DNA of 64,000 bases from Facklamia sp050409585 (GCF_050409585.1 NZ_JBNUPE010000005.1:62001-126000), one strand, 5' to 3'. Shown: positions 26,081 through 34,967, numbered from the stretch's first letter. Numbers and translations are program-made. The notes: generated from the sequence alone by a model not told the origin.

Positions 26081-26737
26081 ATGGGTCAAAAAGTACATCC
26101 GATTGGAATGCGAGTTGGCATCATCCGCGATTGGGATACTAAATGGTACGCAGACAAGCAATATGCAGACTATTTACACGAAGATATCAAGATTCGTGAG
26201 TATCTCTACAAGAAATTAGCTGATGCCTCTGTATCCGTTATTCAAATTGAACGTGCAGCAAACCGCGTTGTAGTTTCTGTTAACACAGCTAAGCCAGGTA
26301 TGGTAATTGGTAAAGGTGGATCAGAAGTCGACGTATTACGTGCTGAACTAAATAAATTAACCGGCAAACAAGTTCAATTAAACATTGTTGAAATTAAAGA
26401 ACCAGCATTAGATGCTAAATTAGTTGCAGAAGATATCGCTCAACAATTAGAAAACCGTGTGGCATTTCGTCGGGCTCAAAAGCAAGCCATCCAACGTGTG
26501 ATGAGAGCTGGCGCTAAAGGAGTCAAAACGATGGTTTCTGGCCGTTTAAATGGTGCGGATATGGCAAGAACTGAGCACTATACTGAAGGAACAGTTCCAT
26601 TACATACGCTACGTTCTGATATTGATTATGCTTGGGAAGAAGCAGACACTCAATATGGAAAACTTGGAGTGAAAGTATGGATTTGTCGTGGTGAAATCTT
26701 ACCAACTAAAAATAACTCTCAGAGAGGAGGAAATTAA
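26081..26737 (+). CDS. rpsC: 30S ribosomal protein S3
   Basis: S3 surrounds the mRNA entry channel and has helicase activity with S4 and S5. The KH domain motif V-I-G-K-G-G is visible near residue 75. The 218 aa agree with Firmicute S3. Start ATG, GAGGAGG site within the rplV end. Confidence 0.98.
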   Translation: MGQKVHPIGMRVGIIRDWDTKWYADKQYADYLHEDIKIREYLYKKLADASVSVIQIERAANRVVVSVNTAKPGMVIGKGGSEVDVLRAELNKLTGKQVQLNIVEIKEPALDAKLVAEDIAQQLENRVAFRRAQKQAIQRVMRAGAKGVKTMVSGRLNGADMARTEHYTEGTVPLHTLRSDIDYAWEEADTQYGKLGVKVWICRGEILPTKNNSQRGGN

Positions 26738-26739
26738 TC

Positions 26740-27174
26740 ATGTTAGTACCTAAACGTGTAAAACACCGTCGTGAATTCCGTGGTAAAATGCGCGGAGAAG
26801 CAAAAGGTGGAAAGCAAGTTGACTTTGGATCATACGGTCTAAGAGCTACAGAAACAGGTTGGATTACCAACCGTCAAATCGAAGCTGCCCGTATCGCTAT
26901 GACACGTTATATGAAACGTGGTGGGAAAGTATGGATTAAGATCTTCCCTCATAAATCATATACAAGTAAAGCTATTGGTGTTCGTATGGGTAAAGGTAAA
27001 GGGGCACCCGAAGGATGGGTAGCACCTACAAAACGTGGAAAAGTTCTATTTGAAATTGACGGTGTGAGCGAAGAGATCGCTAGAGAAGCCTTCCGTTTAG
27101 CTTCCCATAAATTGCCAATCAAGACAAAATTTGTAAAACGTGAAGAATATGGTGGTGAATCGAATGAAAATTAA
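26740..27174 (+). CDS. rplP: 50S ribosomal protein L16
   Basis: L16 is needed for A-site tRNA binding and late 50S assembly. It starts MLVPKRVKHRREFRG and has the conserved G-K-G-K-G-A-P-E-G-W segment. 144 residues. It starts two bases after rpsC and overlaps rpmC by 11 bases. Confidence 0.98.
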   Translation: MLVPKRVKHRREFRGKMRGEAKGGKQVDFGSYGLRATETGWITNRQIEAARIAMTRYMKRGGKVWIKIFPHKSYTSKAIGVRMGKGKGAPEGWVAPTKRGKVLFEIDGVSEEIAREAFRLASHKLPIKTKFVKREEYGGESNEN

Positions 27175-27358
27175 TGAAATAAGAGAATTATCCACTGCTG
27201 AAATGGTTGAAAAAGAAAAAGAATTTAAGCAAGAATTGTTTAACCTTCGATTCCAATTAGCAACAGGACAATTAGAAAACACTGCCCGTTTACGTCAAGT
27301 ACGTAAATCTATTGCTCGCATAAAAACAGTCTTGCGTGAGCAAGAATTGTCTAAGTAA
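27164..27358 (+). CDS. rpmC: 50S ribosomal protein L29
   Basis: L29 is a small two-helix protein at the tunnel exit next to L23. Start ATG 27164 (MKINEIREL) is set by homology and the GGTGGTG site; an upstream in-frame ATG at 27140 lies inside rplP. 64 residues, overlapping the rplP stop by 11 bases. Confidence 0.97.
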   Translation: MKINEIRELSTAEMVEKEKEFKQELFNLRFQLATGQLENTARLRQVRKSIARIKTVLREQELSK

Positions 27359-27383
27359 AAACGACAAAGGAGGCACATATTAA

Positions 27384-27647
27384 ATGACTGAACGTAACCA
27401 ACGTAAAGTTTACCAAGGACGTGTAGTGTCAGATAAAATGGACAAAACCATTACTGTGCAAGTAGACACACGTAAAATTCATCCTAAATACGGTAAACGT
27501 GTAAAATATTCTAAGAAATATAAAGCTCATGATGAGTTAAATCAAGCTAAAGAAGGCGACATCGTACGTATCATGGAAACTCGTCCATTATCTGCTACGA
27601 AACGCTTCCGTTTATTAGAAATTGTTGAAGAAGCAGTAATTATCTAA
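27384..27647 (+). CDS. rpsQ: 30S ribosomal protein S17
   Basis: S17 is an OB-fold primary 16S-binding protein. It has 87 residues with conserved G-x-V-V-S-D-K-M-D-K-T-I and the G-D-I-V-R-I-M-E-T-R-P-L segments. AAAGGAGG ribosome site. Confidence 0.98.
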   Translation: MTERNQRKVYQGRVVSDKMDKTITVQVDTRKIHPKYGKRVKYSKKYKAHDELNQAKEGDIVRIMETRPLSATKRFRLLEIVEEAVII

Positions 27648-27678
27648 TAATTGCGAAAATCGGAAGGAGGATAACGAA

Positions 27679-28047
27679 ATGATTCAACAGGAAAGTCGAT
27701 TAAAAGTTGCTGATAATTCAGGAGCTCGTGAAGTGTTGACAATTAAAGTGTTAGGCGGATCAGGGCGCAAAACAGCTAATATAGGCGACGTCATCGTTGC
27801 AACGGTTAAACACGCAACGCCAGGTGGAGTTGTCAAAAAAGGTGATGTTGTTAAAGCGGTAATCGTTCGAACTAAATCAGGAGCTCGCCGTAAGGATGGT
27901 TCTTATATTAAGTTTGACGAAAATGCATGTGTAATTATTCGAGACGATAAGAGCCCACGTGGGACACGTATCTTTGGACCAGTTGCACGTGAATTGCGTG
28001 ATAACAACTTCATGAAGATTGTTTCATTAGCTCCAGAAGTTCTGTAA
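27679..28047 (+). CDS. rplN: 50S ribosomal protein L14
   Basis: L14 lies at the subunit interface (bridges B5 and B8) and is the binding site of the silencing factor RsfS. 122 residues, starting MIQQESRLKVADNSGA and ending KIVSLAPEVL. GGAAGGAGG site. Confidence 0.98.
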   Translation: MIQQESRLKVADNSGAREVLTIKVLGGSGRKTANIGDVIVATVKHATPGGVVKKGDVVKAVIVRTKSGARRKDGSYIKFDENACVIIRDDKSPRGTRIFGPVARELRDNNFMKIVSLAPEVL

Positions 28048-28073
28048 TTTTAAGAAAAAGGAGGAAACAGTTC

Positions 28074-28379
28074 ATGCGTATTAAAACAGGAGATAAAGTC
28101 CTTGTGATTTCTGGTAAAGATAAAGGGAAACAAGGTACGGTTATTAAAAGTATTCCAAGTGAAGATAGAGTTGTTGTAGAAGGAATTAACATTGCGAAGA
28201 AACATCGTAAGCCAAGTCAAACACAAACTGGTGGAATTGAAGAATTCCCAGCAGCGATTCATGTATCAAATGTTCAATTAGTGGATCCAGAAACTGGCGA
28301 AGCAAGTCGTGTAGGTTACCGCTTTGAAGATGGCAAAAAAGTTCGTTTTGCTAAAAAATCAGATAAAACTATCAATTAA
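28074..28379 (+). CDS. rplX: 50S ribosomal protein L24
   Basis: L24 initiates 50S assembly and has a KOW domain (G-D-K-V-L-V-I-S-G-K-D-K-G-K-Q-G) at its N-terminus. 101 residues, strong AAGGAGG site. Confidence 0.98.
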   Translation: MRIKTGDKVLVISGKDKGKQGTVIKSIPSEDRVVVEGINIAKKHRKPSQTQTGGIEEFPAAIHVSNVQLVDPETGEASRVGYRFEDGKKVRFAKKSDKTIN

Positions 28380-28399
28380 TTAGAAGGGAGGAACTTTAA

Positions 28400-28942
28400 A
28401 TGACAAATCGTTTAAAAGAAAAATATCTTAATGAAGTTGCCCCAAAATTGGTAGAGCAATTTAATTATTCTTCAATTATGCAAGTCCCAAAAGTTGAGAA
28501 AATCGTAGTCAACATGGGTGTGGGTGACGCAACTGGAAATGCTAAAAACTTAGAAAAAGCAGTGGATGAATTAACTTTACTTTCTGGGCAAAAACCAATC
28601 ATTACTAAAGCTAAGAAATCAATCGCTGGTTTCCGTTTACGTGAAGGCATGCCAATTGGTGCAAAAGTAACTTTACGTGGCGAAAGAATGTATGATTTCT
28701 TAGATAAATTAATCTCGGTCGCACTACCACGAGTAAGAGACTTCCAAGGGATTTCAAGCCGTGCATTCGACGGTCGTGGTAACTACACACTAGGTGTTAA
28801 AGAACAATTAATCTTCCCGGAAATTAGTTACGATAATGTAGATAAAGTACGTGGAATGGACATTGTTGTTGTAACTACTGCAAACACTGATGAAGAATCA
28901 CATGCCCTTCTAAAAGAATTAGGCATGCCATTCAAGAAATAA
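28400..28942 (+). CDS. rplE: 50S ribosomal protein L5
   Basis: L5 binds 5S rRNA and the central protuberance and contacts P-site tRNA. 180 residues, with the typical start (LKEKYLNEVAP) and the G-Q-K-P-I-I-T-K-A-K-K-S block. Confidence 0.98.
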   Translation: MTNRLKEKYLNEVAPKLVEQFNYSSIMQVPKVEKIVVNMGVGDATGNAKNLEKAVDELTLLSGQKPIITKAKKSIAGFRLREGMPIGAKVTLRGERMYDFLDKLISVALPRVRDFQGISSRAFDGRGNYTLGVKEQLIFPEISYDNVDKVRGMDIVVVTTANTDEESHALLKELGMPFKK

Positions 28943-28956
28943 AGGAGGCATTATCT

Positions 28957-29142
28957 TTGGCTAAAACATCAATGAGAATTAAAAACCAACGCAAACCAAA
29001 GTTCAAGGTTCAAGAGTATTCTCGCTGCGAACGTTGTGGTCGTCCGCACTCTGTGTACCGTAAGTTCAAGCTTTGCCGTATTTGCTTCCGCGAACTTGCT
29101 TATAAAGGACAAATTCCAGGCGTTAAAAAAGCAAGCTGGTAA
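28957..29142 (+). CDS. rpsN: 30S ribosomal protein S14, zinc-binding type Z
   Basis: The 61-residue short form has the zinc ribbon C24-x2-C27 ... C40-x2-C43, so this is the C+ version. The start is TTG, chosen from the MAKTSM beginning and AAAGGAGG at the right distance. Many Firmicutes also carry a zinc-independent copy elsewhere; none is in this window. Confidence 0.97.
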   Translation: MAKTSMRIKNQRKPKFKVQEYSRCERCGRPHSVYRKFKLCRICFRELAYKGQIPGVKKASW

Positions 29143-29176
29143 GAAATATATAATTAATCAAAGGAGGTAAATCCAC

Positions 29177-29575
29177 ATGGCAATGACAGATCCAATTGCA
29201 GATTTTCTAACAAGAATTCGTAATGCAAACAGTGTAGGACATAAAATAGTATCTGCACCTTCTTCAAATGCTAAAGTTGCGATTGCTGAAATCTTAAAAA
29301 GAGAAGGTTTCATCAAAAACTTTGAAATCACTGAAGATAACAAACAAAATGAAATCACTATCTTCTTGAAGTATGGCCGTAATGATGAAAAGGTTATTAC
29401 TGGTATCAAGCGTATTTCTAAACCAGGATTACGTATTTATGCTAAGTCAGAAGATATTCCTAAAGTACTAAATGGTTTAGGGATTGCAATTATCTCAACA
29501 TCAAATGGTGTGATAACAGATAAAGAAGCTCGTCAACAAGGTATTGGTGGCGAAGTGTTAGCTTATATTTGGTAA
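29177..29575 (+). CDS. rpsH: 30S ribosomal protein S8
   Basis: S8 is a central 16S-binding protein and in E. coli represses the spc operon. 132 residues, conserved MTDPIADFLTRIRNA start and S-T-S-x-G-V end region. Strong AAAGGAGG site. Confidence 0.98.
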   Translation: MAMTDPIADFLTRIRNANSVGHKIVSAPSSNAKVAIAEILKREGFIKNFEITEDNKQNEITIFLKYGRNDEKVITGIKRISKPGLRIYAKSEDIPKVLNGLGIAIISTSNGVITDKEARQQGIGGEVLAYIW

Positions 29576-29606
29576 AACTTATAAAATTAAAGGAGGTGCA
29601 GCCCCT

Positions 29607-30143
29607 GTGAGTCGTATAGGAAATAATCCCGTAACAATTCCAGCTGGCGTAACCGTTTCAATGGATGGTCATACAGTGACTGTCAAAGGACCAAAAGGTG
29701 AATTAACTAGAGAAGTTAGTCCAAACATCAAGATTGAAATTAATGAATCAGAGATTACATTTAGCCGTCCAAACGATTCAAAAGTAAATCGCTCATTACA
29801 TGGAACAACCCGTTCTTTAATTAATAATATGGTTGTTGGTGTTTCTGAAGGCTTTAAAAAAGAACTTCAATTAATTGGTGTTGGATATCGTGCTCAATTA
29901 CAAGGTACTAAGTTAGTTCTAAACGTAGGTCTTTCACACCCGGTTGAGTTTGAAGCTTCAGAAGGTGTATCATTTGAAGTTCCTTCAAACACACAAATCA
30001 TTGTTAACGGTTATAATAAAGAAAAAGTTGGCGAATTAGCAGCTAATATTCGTGGCATTCGACCACCTGAACCATATAAAGGCAAAGGAATTCGTTATGT
30101 TGATGAATATGTTATTCGCAAAGAAGGTAAAACTGGTAAATAA
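29607..30143 (+). CDS. rplF: 50S ribosomal protein L6
   Basis: L6 is a two-domain protein near the GTPase-associated centre. 178 residues, starting from GTG after AAAGGAGG, with the C-terminal block R-P-P-E-P-Y-K-G-K-G-I-R-Y intact. Confidence 0.98.
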   Translation: MSRIGNNPVTIPAGVTVSMDGHTVTVKGPKGELTREVSPNIKIEINESEITFSRPNDSKVNRSLHGTTRSLINNMVVGVSEGFKKELQLIGVGYRAQLQGTKLVLNVGLSHPVEFEASEGVSFEVPSNTQIIVNGYNKEKVGELAANIRGIRPPEPYKGKGIRYVDEYVIRKEGKTGK

Positions 30144-30194
30144 TCGAATTATTTATCAAATTAAATTCAAAATTAAATTAAAGAGGTGACCATT

Positions 30195-30551
30195 GTGATT
30201 ACTAAACCAGATAAAAATAAGTCGCGTAAAAAACGCCATAATCGTATTCGTAATAAGATTTCTGGTACTGCTGAGTGCCCACGCTTAAACGTATTTCGTT
30301 CAAATACAAACATCTACGCTCAATTAATTGATGACGTAGCGGGTGTGACGCTAGCAAGTGCCTCTAGTAAAGATGAGTCAGTAGCTAAGGCAAGTAAAAC
30401 AGAACAAGCTTCTGCTGTTGGAAAATTAATTGCTGAACGCGCTGCTGAAAAAGGAATTAAAGTCGTAGTATTTGACCGTGGCGGATATATCTATCACGGA
30501 CGTGTTAAAGCCTTAGCTGAAGCTGCACGTGAAAATGGACTCGAATTTTAA
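30195..30551 (+). CDS. rplR: 50S ribosomal protein L18
   Basis: L18 binds 5S rRNA together with L5. The GTG at 30195 (MITKPDKNKSRKKRH) is preferred to the in-frame GTG at 30186, which is part of the AGAGGTG ribosome site; this gives the usual 118 residues. The 51-base spacer before it is the second longest in the cluster, after rpsK-rpoA. Confidence 0.96.
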   Translation: MITKPDKNKSRKKRHNRIRNKISGTAECPRLNVFRSNTNIYAQLIDDVAGVTLASASSKDESVAKASKTEQASAVGKLIAERAAEKGIKVVVFDRGGYIYHGRVKALAEAARENGLEF

Positions 30552-30571
30552 GAAAAGGAGGAAACCGATCG

Positions 30572-31075
30572 ATGGTTAATATTAAACCAGAAAATTTAGG
30601 TGAAATTGAAGAACGTGTAGTAGCGATTAACCGAGTAACTAAAGTTGTAAAAGGTGGACGTCGTTTACGTTTCTCAGCACTTGTAGTTGTTGGAGATAAA
30701 GAAGGACACGTTGGTTTTGGAACCGGTAAAGCTCAAGAAGTTCCAGAAGCAATTCGTAAGGCAATCGAAGCGGCTAAGAAAAACCTAGTAACTGTCCCAA
30801 TGGCAGGAACAACGATTCCTCATGAAGTTATCGGTGAATTCTGTGGTGGACGCGTTCTGCTTAAACCAGCACAAGCCGGTTCTGGAGTGGCTGCAGGAGG
30901 GCCTGTTCGTGCCGTTATGGAATTAGCAGGTGTTGCTGATGTAACTTCTAAATCATTAGGTTCTAATACACCTATTAATATGATTCGCGCGACTGTTGAA
31001 GCTTTGAAGCAACTAAAAGTGGTTGAAGAAGTGGCTCAATTGCGTGGTAAAACAGTAGAAGAATTATTAAGTTAG
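30572..31075 (+). CDS. rpsE: 30S ribosomal protein S5
   Basis: S5 contributes to fidelity and mRNA unwinding. The double-stranded RNA-binding domain and the loop with V-x-K-G-G-R-R-L-R-F (spectinomycin contact region) look wild type. 167 residues; AAGGAGG site. Confidence 0.98.
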   Translation: MVNIKPENLGEIEERVVAINRVTKVVKGGRRLRFSALVVVGDKEGHVGFGTGKAQEVPEAIRKAIEAAKKNLVTVPMAGTTIPHEVIGEFCGGRVLLKPAQAGSGVAAGGPVRAVMELAGVADVTSKSLGSNTPINMIRATVEALKQLKVVEEVAQLRGKTVEELLS

Positions 31076-31086
31076 GAGGAAAGTCC

Positions 31087-31266
31087 ATGGCAAACTTAGA
31101 AATCACTTTAAAACGTAGCCTAATTGGTCGTAAAAAGAATCATGTAGCTACTGCCAAAGCTTTAGGGTTAACAAAAACTTATAAAACCGTTATAAAACCT
31201 GATAATGAAGCTATTCGTGGAATGCTCCAAACAATTAGTCACTTAGTAGAAGTAAAAGAAGCTTAA
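31087..31266 (+). CDS. rpmD: 50S ribosomal protein L30
   Basis: A short gene of 59 codons between rpsE and rplO. The product begins M-A-N-L-E-I-T-L-K-R-S-L-I-G-R and contains the conserved A-L-G-L segment, as expected of L30. AGGAGG site overlaps the end of rpsE, 11-base spacer. Confidence 0.96.
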   Translation: MANLEITLKRSLIGRKKNHVATAKALGLTKTYKTVIKPDNEAIRGMLQTISHLVEVKEA

Positions 31267-31297
31267 ATCTAGTATACTAGTATAAGGAGGTGCCAAT

Positions 31298-31738
31298 ATG
31301 AAATTACACACATTAAAACCCGCTGAAGGTGCGCGCAAGGAACGTAACCGTGTAGGTCGTGGACAAGGTTCAGGTAACGGTAAATTAGCTGGTCGTGGAC
31401 AAGGCGGACATAAACAGCGTTCAGGTGGCGGTGTACGGTTAGGATTTGAAGGAGGACAACAACCTCTATTCAGACGTTTACCAAAACGTGGTTTCACTAA
31501 TGTTAATCGTAAAGACTATGCAATTGTTAATCTTGAGACATTAAATATGTTCGACGAGGGAACCGTTGTATCACCGGCTTTATTGATTGAATCAGGTGTT
31601 ATTAAAAAAGAATTATCAGGAGTAAAAATCTTAGGTGAGGGTAACTTAGAGAAAAAATTGACTGTTCAAGCTAGCAAGTTCTCTAAAACTGCAGAGGAAG
31701 CTATTACTGCAGCTGGCGGTTCAATCGAGGTGATCTAA
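31298..31738 (+). CDS. rplO: 50S ribosomal protein L15
   Basis: L15 is a late-assembling 23S-binding protein with a glycine-rich basic N-terminal extension (G-R-G-Q-G-S-G-N-G-K). 146 residues. A perfect 12-base palindrome, ctagtatactag (31269-31280), lies in the spacer before its AAGGAGG site. The stop overlaps the secY ATG by one base. Confidence 0.98.
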   Translation: MKLHTLKPAEGARKERNRVGRGQGSGNGKLAGRGQGGHKQRSGGGVRLGFEGGQQPLFRRLPKRGFTNVNRKDYAIVNLETLNMFDEGTVVSPALLIESGVIKKELSGVKILGEGNLEKKLTVQASKFSKTAEEAITAAGGSIEVI

Positions 31739-33030
31739 TGTTCACATTTATTAAGAATGCTTTTAGTTCGCGAGATGTTAGAAGAAGAATTCTTTTCACC
31801 TTGTTTATTTTAGCAATCTTTAGATTAGGATCGCATATCCCTATGCCAGGAGTAAATGCGAAAGTTTTAGATTCAATAGCAAGTAATGGTCTTTTGGGGC
31901 TCTTAAACACATTTGGTGGAGGAGCCTTAGGCCGGTATTCACTGTTTGCTATGGGAGTCTCGCCTTATATTACAGCTTCCATTATTGTTCAACTCTTACA
32001 AATGGATATTATTCCAAAGTTTACTGAATGGGCCAAGCAAGGTGAAGTGGGACGACGTAAATTAAACCAGTGGACGATATACTTAGCCATAGTCATAGGC
32101 TATATCCAATCAGCTGGTCTTTCATATGGTTTAAACCGTATGTCCGGTTTAGGTTTAATTAAGAATCCACAACCTTCCACCTATTTAACAATTGCTCTTG
32201 TCTTAACAGCGGGCAGCATGTTACTCGTTTGGTTAGGTGAACAAATTACACGTAAGGGTGTCGGTAATGGGATTTCTATTTTAATTATGTCAGGTATTCT
32301 AGCACAAATTCCACAGGAAGTTGTCGCTTTTGTGAATACGATGATCATTGGAGCTGGCGACAAATTGGGAATCAATATTCTAATTGGTTTAGGAGTTGTT
32401 CTAGCTCTTATTGTTATGACAACCATTGTCGTCATAATGGAAAGGGCTCAGCGTCGCATCCCGATCCACCACTCCAAAAAAGTATCTGGCGCTAGACATA
32501 TGGCGCATTTGCCGCTAAAAATTAACTCTGCTGGAGTTATTCCAGTCATCTTTGCGACATCATTTTTAACTACGCCTCAAACGATTATCGGTTTAATTAA
32601 TCCAAATCCTGAGGGTGGCGTGATGGAATTACTTAGCAAAGTATTAAACATTCAGCATCCGTATGGTGCGGTATTCTATACAATTCTTTTAATCGCATTC
32701 ACCTTCTTCTATTCATTAATTCAAGTGAATCCAGAAAAGGTAGCTGAAAACTTACAGAAACAAGCTGCATATATTCCGAGTGTACGGCCAGGAAAAGATA
32801 CTGAAGATTACATTACTCGTTTAATTAATCGCTTGAGTGGTGTAGGTTCAATTTACTTAACAGTGATTGCACTATTACCAATTGTCGTGAGCTTCATTTG
32901 GAAAGTTCCCGCTAATATTGCTTTGTCAGGTACAAGTTTGCTAATTGTAGTTGGAGTAGCGATTGAAACAGCTAAGCAAATTGAAGGTCGTATGATTAAA
33001 CGTCGGTATCAAGGTTTCTTGAATTTATAA
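31738..33030 (+). CDS. secY: Protein translocase subunit SecY
   Basis: SecY is the channel of the Sec translocon. It has about ten TM helices over 430 residues; the start region L-F-T-L-F-I-L-A-I-F-R-L-G and the cytoplasmic loops (E-R-A-Q-R-R-I-P-I, R-P-G-K-D-T-E-D-Y-I) are canonical. It is translationally coupled to rplO by an ATG/TAA overlap, the usual position at the end of the spc genes. Confidence 0.98.
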   Translation: MFTFIKNAFSSRDVRRRILFTLFILAIFRLGSHIPMPGVNAKVLDSIASNGLLGLLNTFGGGALGRYSLFAMGVSPYITASIIVQLLQMDIIPKFTEWAKQGEVGRRKLNQWTIYLAIVIGYIQSAGLSYGLNRMSGLGLIKNPQPSTYLTIALVLTAGSMLLVWLGEQITRKGVGNGISILIMSGILAQIPQEVVAFVNTMIIGAGDKLGINILIGLGVVLALIVMTTIVVIMERAQRRIPIHHSKKVSGARHMAHLPLKINSAGVIPVIFATSFLTTPQTIIGLINPNPEGGVMELLSKVLNIQHPYGAVFYTILLIAFTFFYSLIQVNPEKVAENLQKQAAYIPSVRPGKDTEDYITRLINRLSGVGSIYLTVIALLPIVVSFIWKVPANIALSGTSLLIVVGVAIETAKQIEGRMIKRRYQGFLNL

Positions 33031-33065
33031 TTGCGTAATAGACAAATATAAAGGATGATTAATTA

Positions 33066-33719
33066 ATGAATATATTATTAATGGGTTTACCTGGGGCTGG
33101 TAAAGGAACTCAGAGTGAACAAATTACTCGAGACTATCCGGTTGTCCATATTGCTACTGGCGATATATTCAGGCAAGCGATTAAAGATGAGACGCCACTA
33201 GGACTAGAGGCGAAATCATATACCGACAATGGTAATCTCGTTCCAGATGAAATTACTAACGGACTTGTTAAAGAACGTTTAAATCAAAGCGACGTAAAAG
33301 AAAATGGCTTTATGTTGGATGGCTATCCAAGAACTTTACAACAAGCCCGCGCTTTAAGTGACAACCTTGAAAGCCTCGATTCTAAAATCGATGCCGTTAT
33401 TTACATTGATGTGGCTCCTGAAGTTCTAAAAGAACGCTTAAGTGGAAGAATTATCTGTGGATCTTGTGGAGCAAGTTACCATAAGATTTATAATCCACCA
33501 AAAGTAGAGAACACATGTGATTCATGTGGCGCTCATGACTTCTATCAACGTGAAGATGATAAACCTGAAAAAGTTGCTCATCGTATTAATCTCCAAATGG
33601 AATCGATTCAACCAATTCTAGCTTATTACGAAGAACTTGGATTGTTGCACCGAGTGAGTGGAGAAAATTCTATCGATCAAGTTTATAGCAAGATTCAAGA
33701 AGTGTTAAGTAAATTATAA
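33066..33719 (+). CDS. adk: Adenylate kinase, zinc-containing
   Basis: It catalyses ATP + AMP = 2 ADP. The P-loop GLPGAGKGTQ is at residues 7-16, and the long LID carries a four-cysteine zinc site (C131-x2-C134, C151-x2-C154), typical of Gram-positive Adk. 217 residues. Next to secY as in Bacillus; the gene map usually present here in Bacillus has methionine aminopeptidase after adk, which is absent. Confidence 0.97.
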   Translation: MNILLMGLPGAGKGTQSEQITRDYPVVHIATGDIFRQAIKDETPLGLEAKSYTDNGNLVPDEITNGLVKERLNQSDVKENGFMLDGYPRTLQQARALSDNLESLDSKIDAVIYIDVAPEVLKERLSGRIICGSCGASYHKIYNPPKVENTCDSCGAHDFYQREDDKPEKVAHRINLQMESIQPILAYYEELGLLHRVSGENSIDQVYSKIQEVLSKL

Positions 33720-33744
33720 AACTTCGTCCATAGGAGGTAAGTGA

Positions 33745-33963
33745 ATGGCAAAAGATGATGTAATTGAAGTAGAAGGTATTATTATGGAAACTCTACCGAA
33801 CGCTATGTTCAAGGTAGAACTTGAGAATGGTCATGAAATATTAGCACACGTCTCTGGTAAAATCCGTATGAATTATATCCGTATTCTACCTGGAGATAAA
33901 GTCACTGTTGAATTATCCCCTTATGACCTTTCTCGTGGCCGCATTACCTATCGCTTTAAGTAG
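33745..33963 (+). CDS. infA: Translation initiation factor IF-1
   Basis: A 72-residue OB-fold protein that blocks the 30S A site during initiation. The sequence starts MAKDDVIEVEG and ends L-S-R-G-R-I-T-Y-R-F-K, as in other Firmicutes. TAGGAGG ribosome site. Confidence 0.98.
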   Translation: MAKDDVIEVEGIIMETLPNAMFKVELENGHEILAHVSGKIRMNYIRILPGDKVTVELSPYDLSRGRITYRFK

Positions 33964-33986
33964 TCTACGAAATAAGGAGGAGTATA

Positions 33987-34100
33987 ATGAAAGTTAGAGC
34001 ATCAGTAAAACCAATTTGTGAAAAATGCAAAGTTATTCGCCGTAAAGGAAAAGTTATGGTGATTTGTCAAAATCCAAAACACAAACAACGTCAAGGATAA
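33987..34100 (+). CDS. rpmJ: 50S ribosomal protein L36, zinc form
   Basis: A 37-codon gene between infA and rpsM. The product starts M-K-V-R-A-S-V-K-P-I and has the zinc ligands C11, C14, C27 and H32. AAGGAGG site at 33974-33980. Confidence 0.97.
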   Translation: MKVRASVKPICEKCKVIRRKGKVMVICQNPKHKQRQG

Positions 34101-34122
34101 TAATTAAGAAGGAGGAAATTGC

Positions 34123-34476
34123 ATGGCTCGTATTGCAGGAGTAGATATTCCCCGCGAAAAACGTGTGGTTATTTCTTTAACGTATATCTTCGGTATCGGC
34201 AACTCAACTGCTAAGAAAATCTTAGAAGAGGCAAATGTTTCTGAAGATACACGTGTAAAAGATTTAACGAACGACGAATTGGATCGTATCCGTGAAATCA
34301 TTGATAAGATTCGTGTTGAAGGAGACTTACGTCGTGAGGTCAGCATGAACATCAAACGTCTTCAAGATATTGGTTCATTAAGAGGTATCCGTCATCGTCG
34401 TAACTTACCTGTACGTGGACAAAACACTAAAAATAATGCACGTACTCGTAAAGGTCCTAAGAAACCAATTAGATAG
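34123..34476 (+). CDS. rpsM: 30S ribosomal protein S13
   Basis: S13 is in the head, in bridge B1 and in contact with P-site tRNA through its C-terminal tail. It starts MARIAGVDIPREKR. At 117 residues it is about four shorter than the usual 121; the tail ends after G-P-K-K-P-I-R and lacks the last lysine-rich residues. Confidence 0.97.
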   Translation: MARIAGVDIPREKRVVISLTYIFGIGNSTAKKILEEANVSEDTRVKDLTNDELDRIREIIDKIRVEGDLRREVSMNIKRLQDIGSLRGIRHRRNLPVRGQNTKNNARTRKGPKKPIR

Positions 34477-34501
34477 AACTTAACAAAGGAGGTTAAAATT
34501 C

Positions 34502-34894
34502 ATGGCAAAACAACAAGCACGTAGAGGTCGTCGTCGTGTTAAAAAGAATATTGAAAAAGGAATTGCTCATATTCGTTCAACCTTTAACAATACGATTGTT
34601 ATGATCACTGATGTGAATGGAAATGCTGTTTCATGGTCATCAGCTGGATCACTTGGATTCCGTGGTTCGAAGAAAGCAACTCCATTTGCAGCGCAAATGG
34701 CATCTGAGGTTGCAGCTAAAGGAGCAATGGATCATGGCATGAAGACAGTCGAAGTAACTGTTAAAGGTCCAGGTTCAGGTCGTGAGTCTGCAATCCGTTC
34801 ATTACAAGCAACTGGATTAGATGTTACAGCTATTCGTGATGTTACACCAATTCCACACAACGGATGCCGTCCACCAAAACGTCGCCGTGTATAA
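34502..34894 (+). CDS. rpsK: 30S ribosomal protein S11
   Basis: S11 is on the 30S platform next to the E site and the mRNA exit. 130 residues with the conserved G-P-G-S-G-R-E-S-A-I-R and the D-V-T-P-I-P-H-N-G-C-R-P-P-K-R-R-R end. A 73-base gap with a hairpin follows before rpoA. Confidence 0.98.
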   Translation: MAKQQARRGRRRVKKNIEKGIAHIRSTFNNTIVMITDVNGNAVSWSSAGSLGFRGSKKATPFAAQMASEVAAKGAMDHGMKTVEVTVKGPGSGRESAIRSLQATGLDVTAIRDVTPIPHNGCRPPKRRRV

Positions 34895-34933
34895 TGATAA
34901 TTGTGTAGAATCCGTTTAGAAACGAAATTATCA
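34895..34933 (+). promoter_or_regulatory. Hairpin in the rpsK-rpoA spacer
   Basis: tgataatt (34895-34902) pairs with aattatca (34926-34933); inside, cgtt (34913-34916) pairs with aacg (34921-34924). There is no T tract, so it is not a standard terminator; it could be a processing or translational control site for rpoA. Confidence 0.45.
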
Positions 34934-34967
34934 TCGCGACAAACGTTTTGAAAGGGGCAAATAATCG

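Noticed and set aside
31243..31497. 84-codon minus-strand frame opposite rplO
   Set aside because: Proline- and cysteine-rich translation caused by the Gly/Arg codons of rplO on the other strand.
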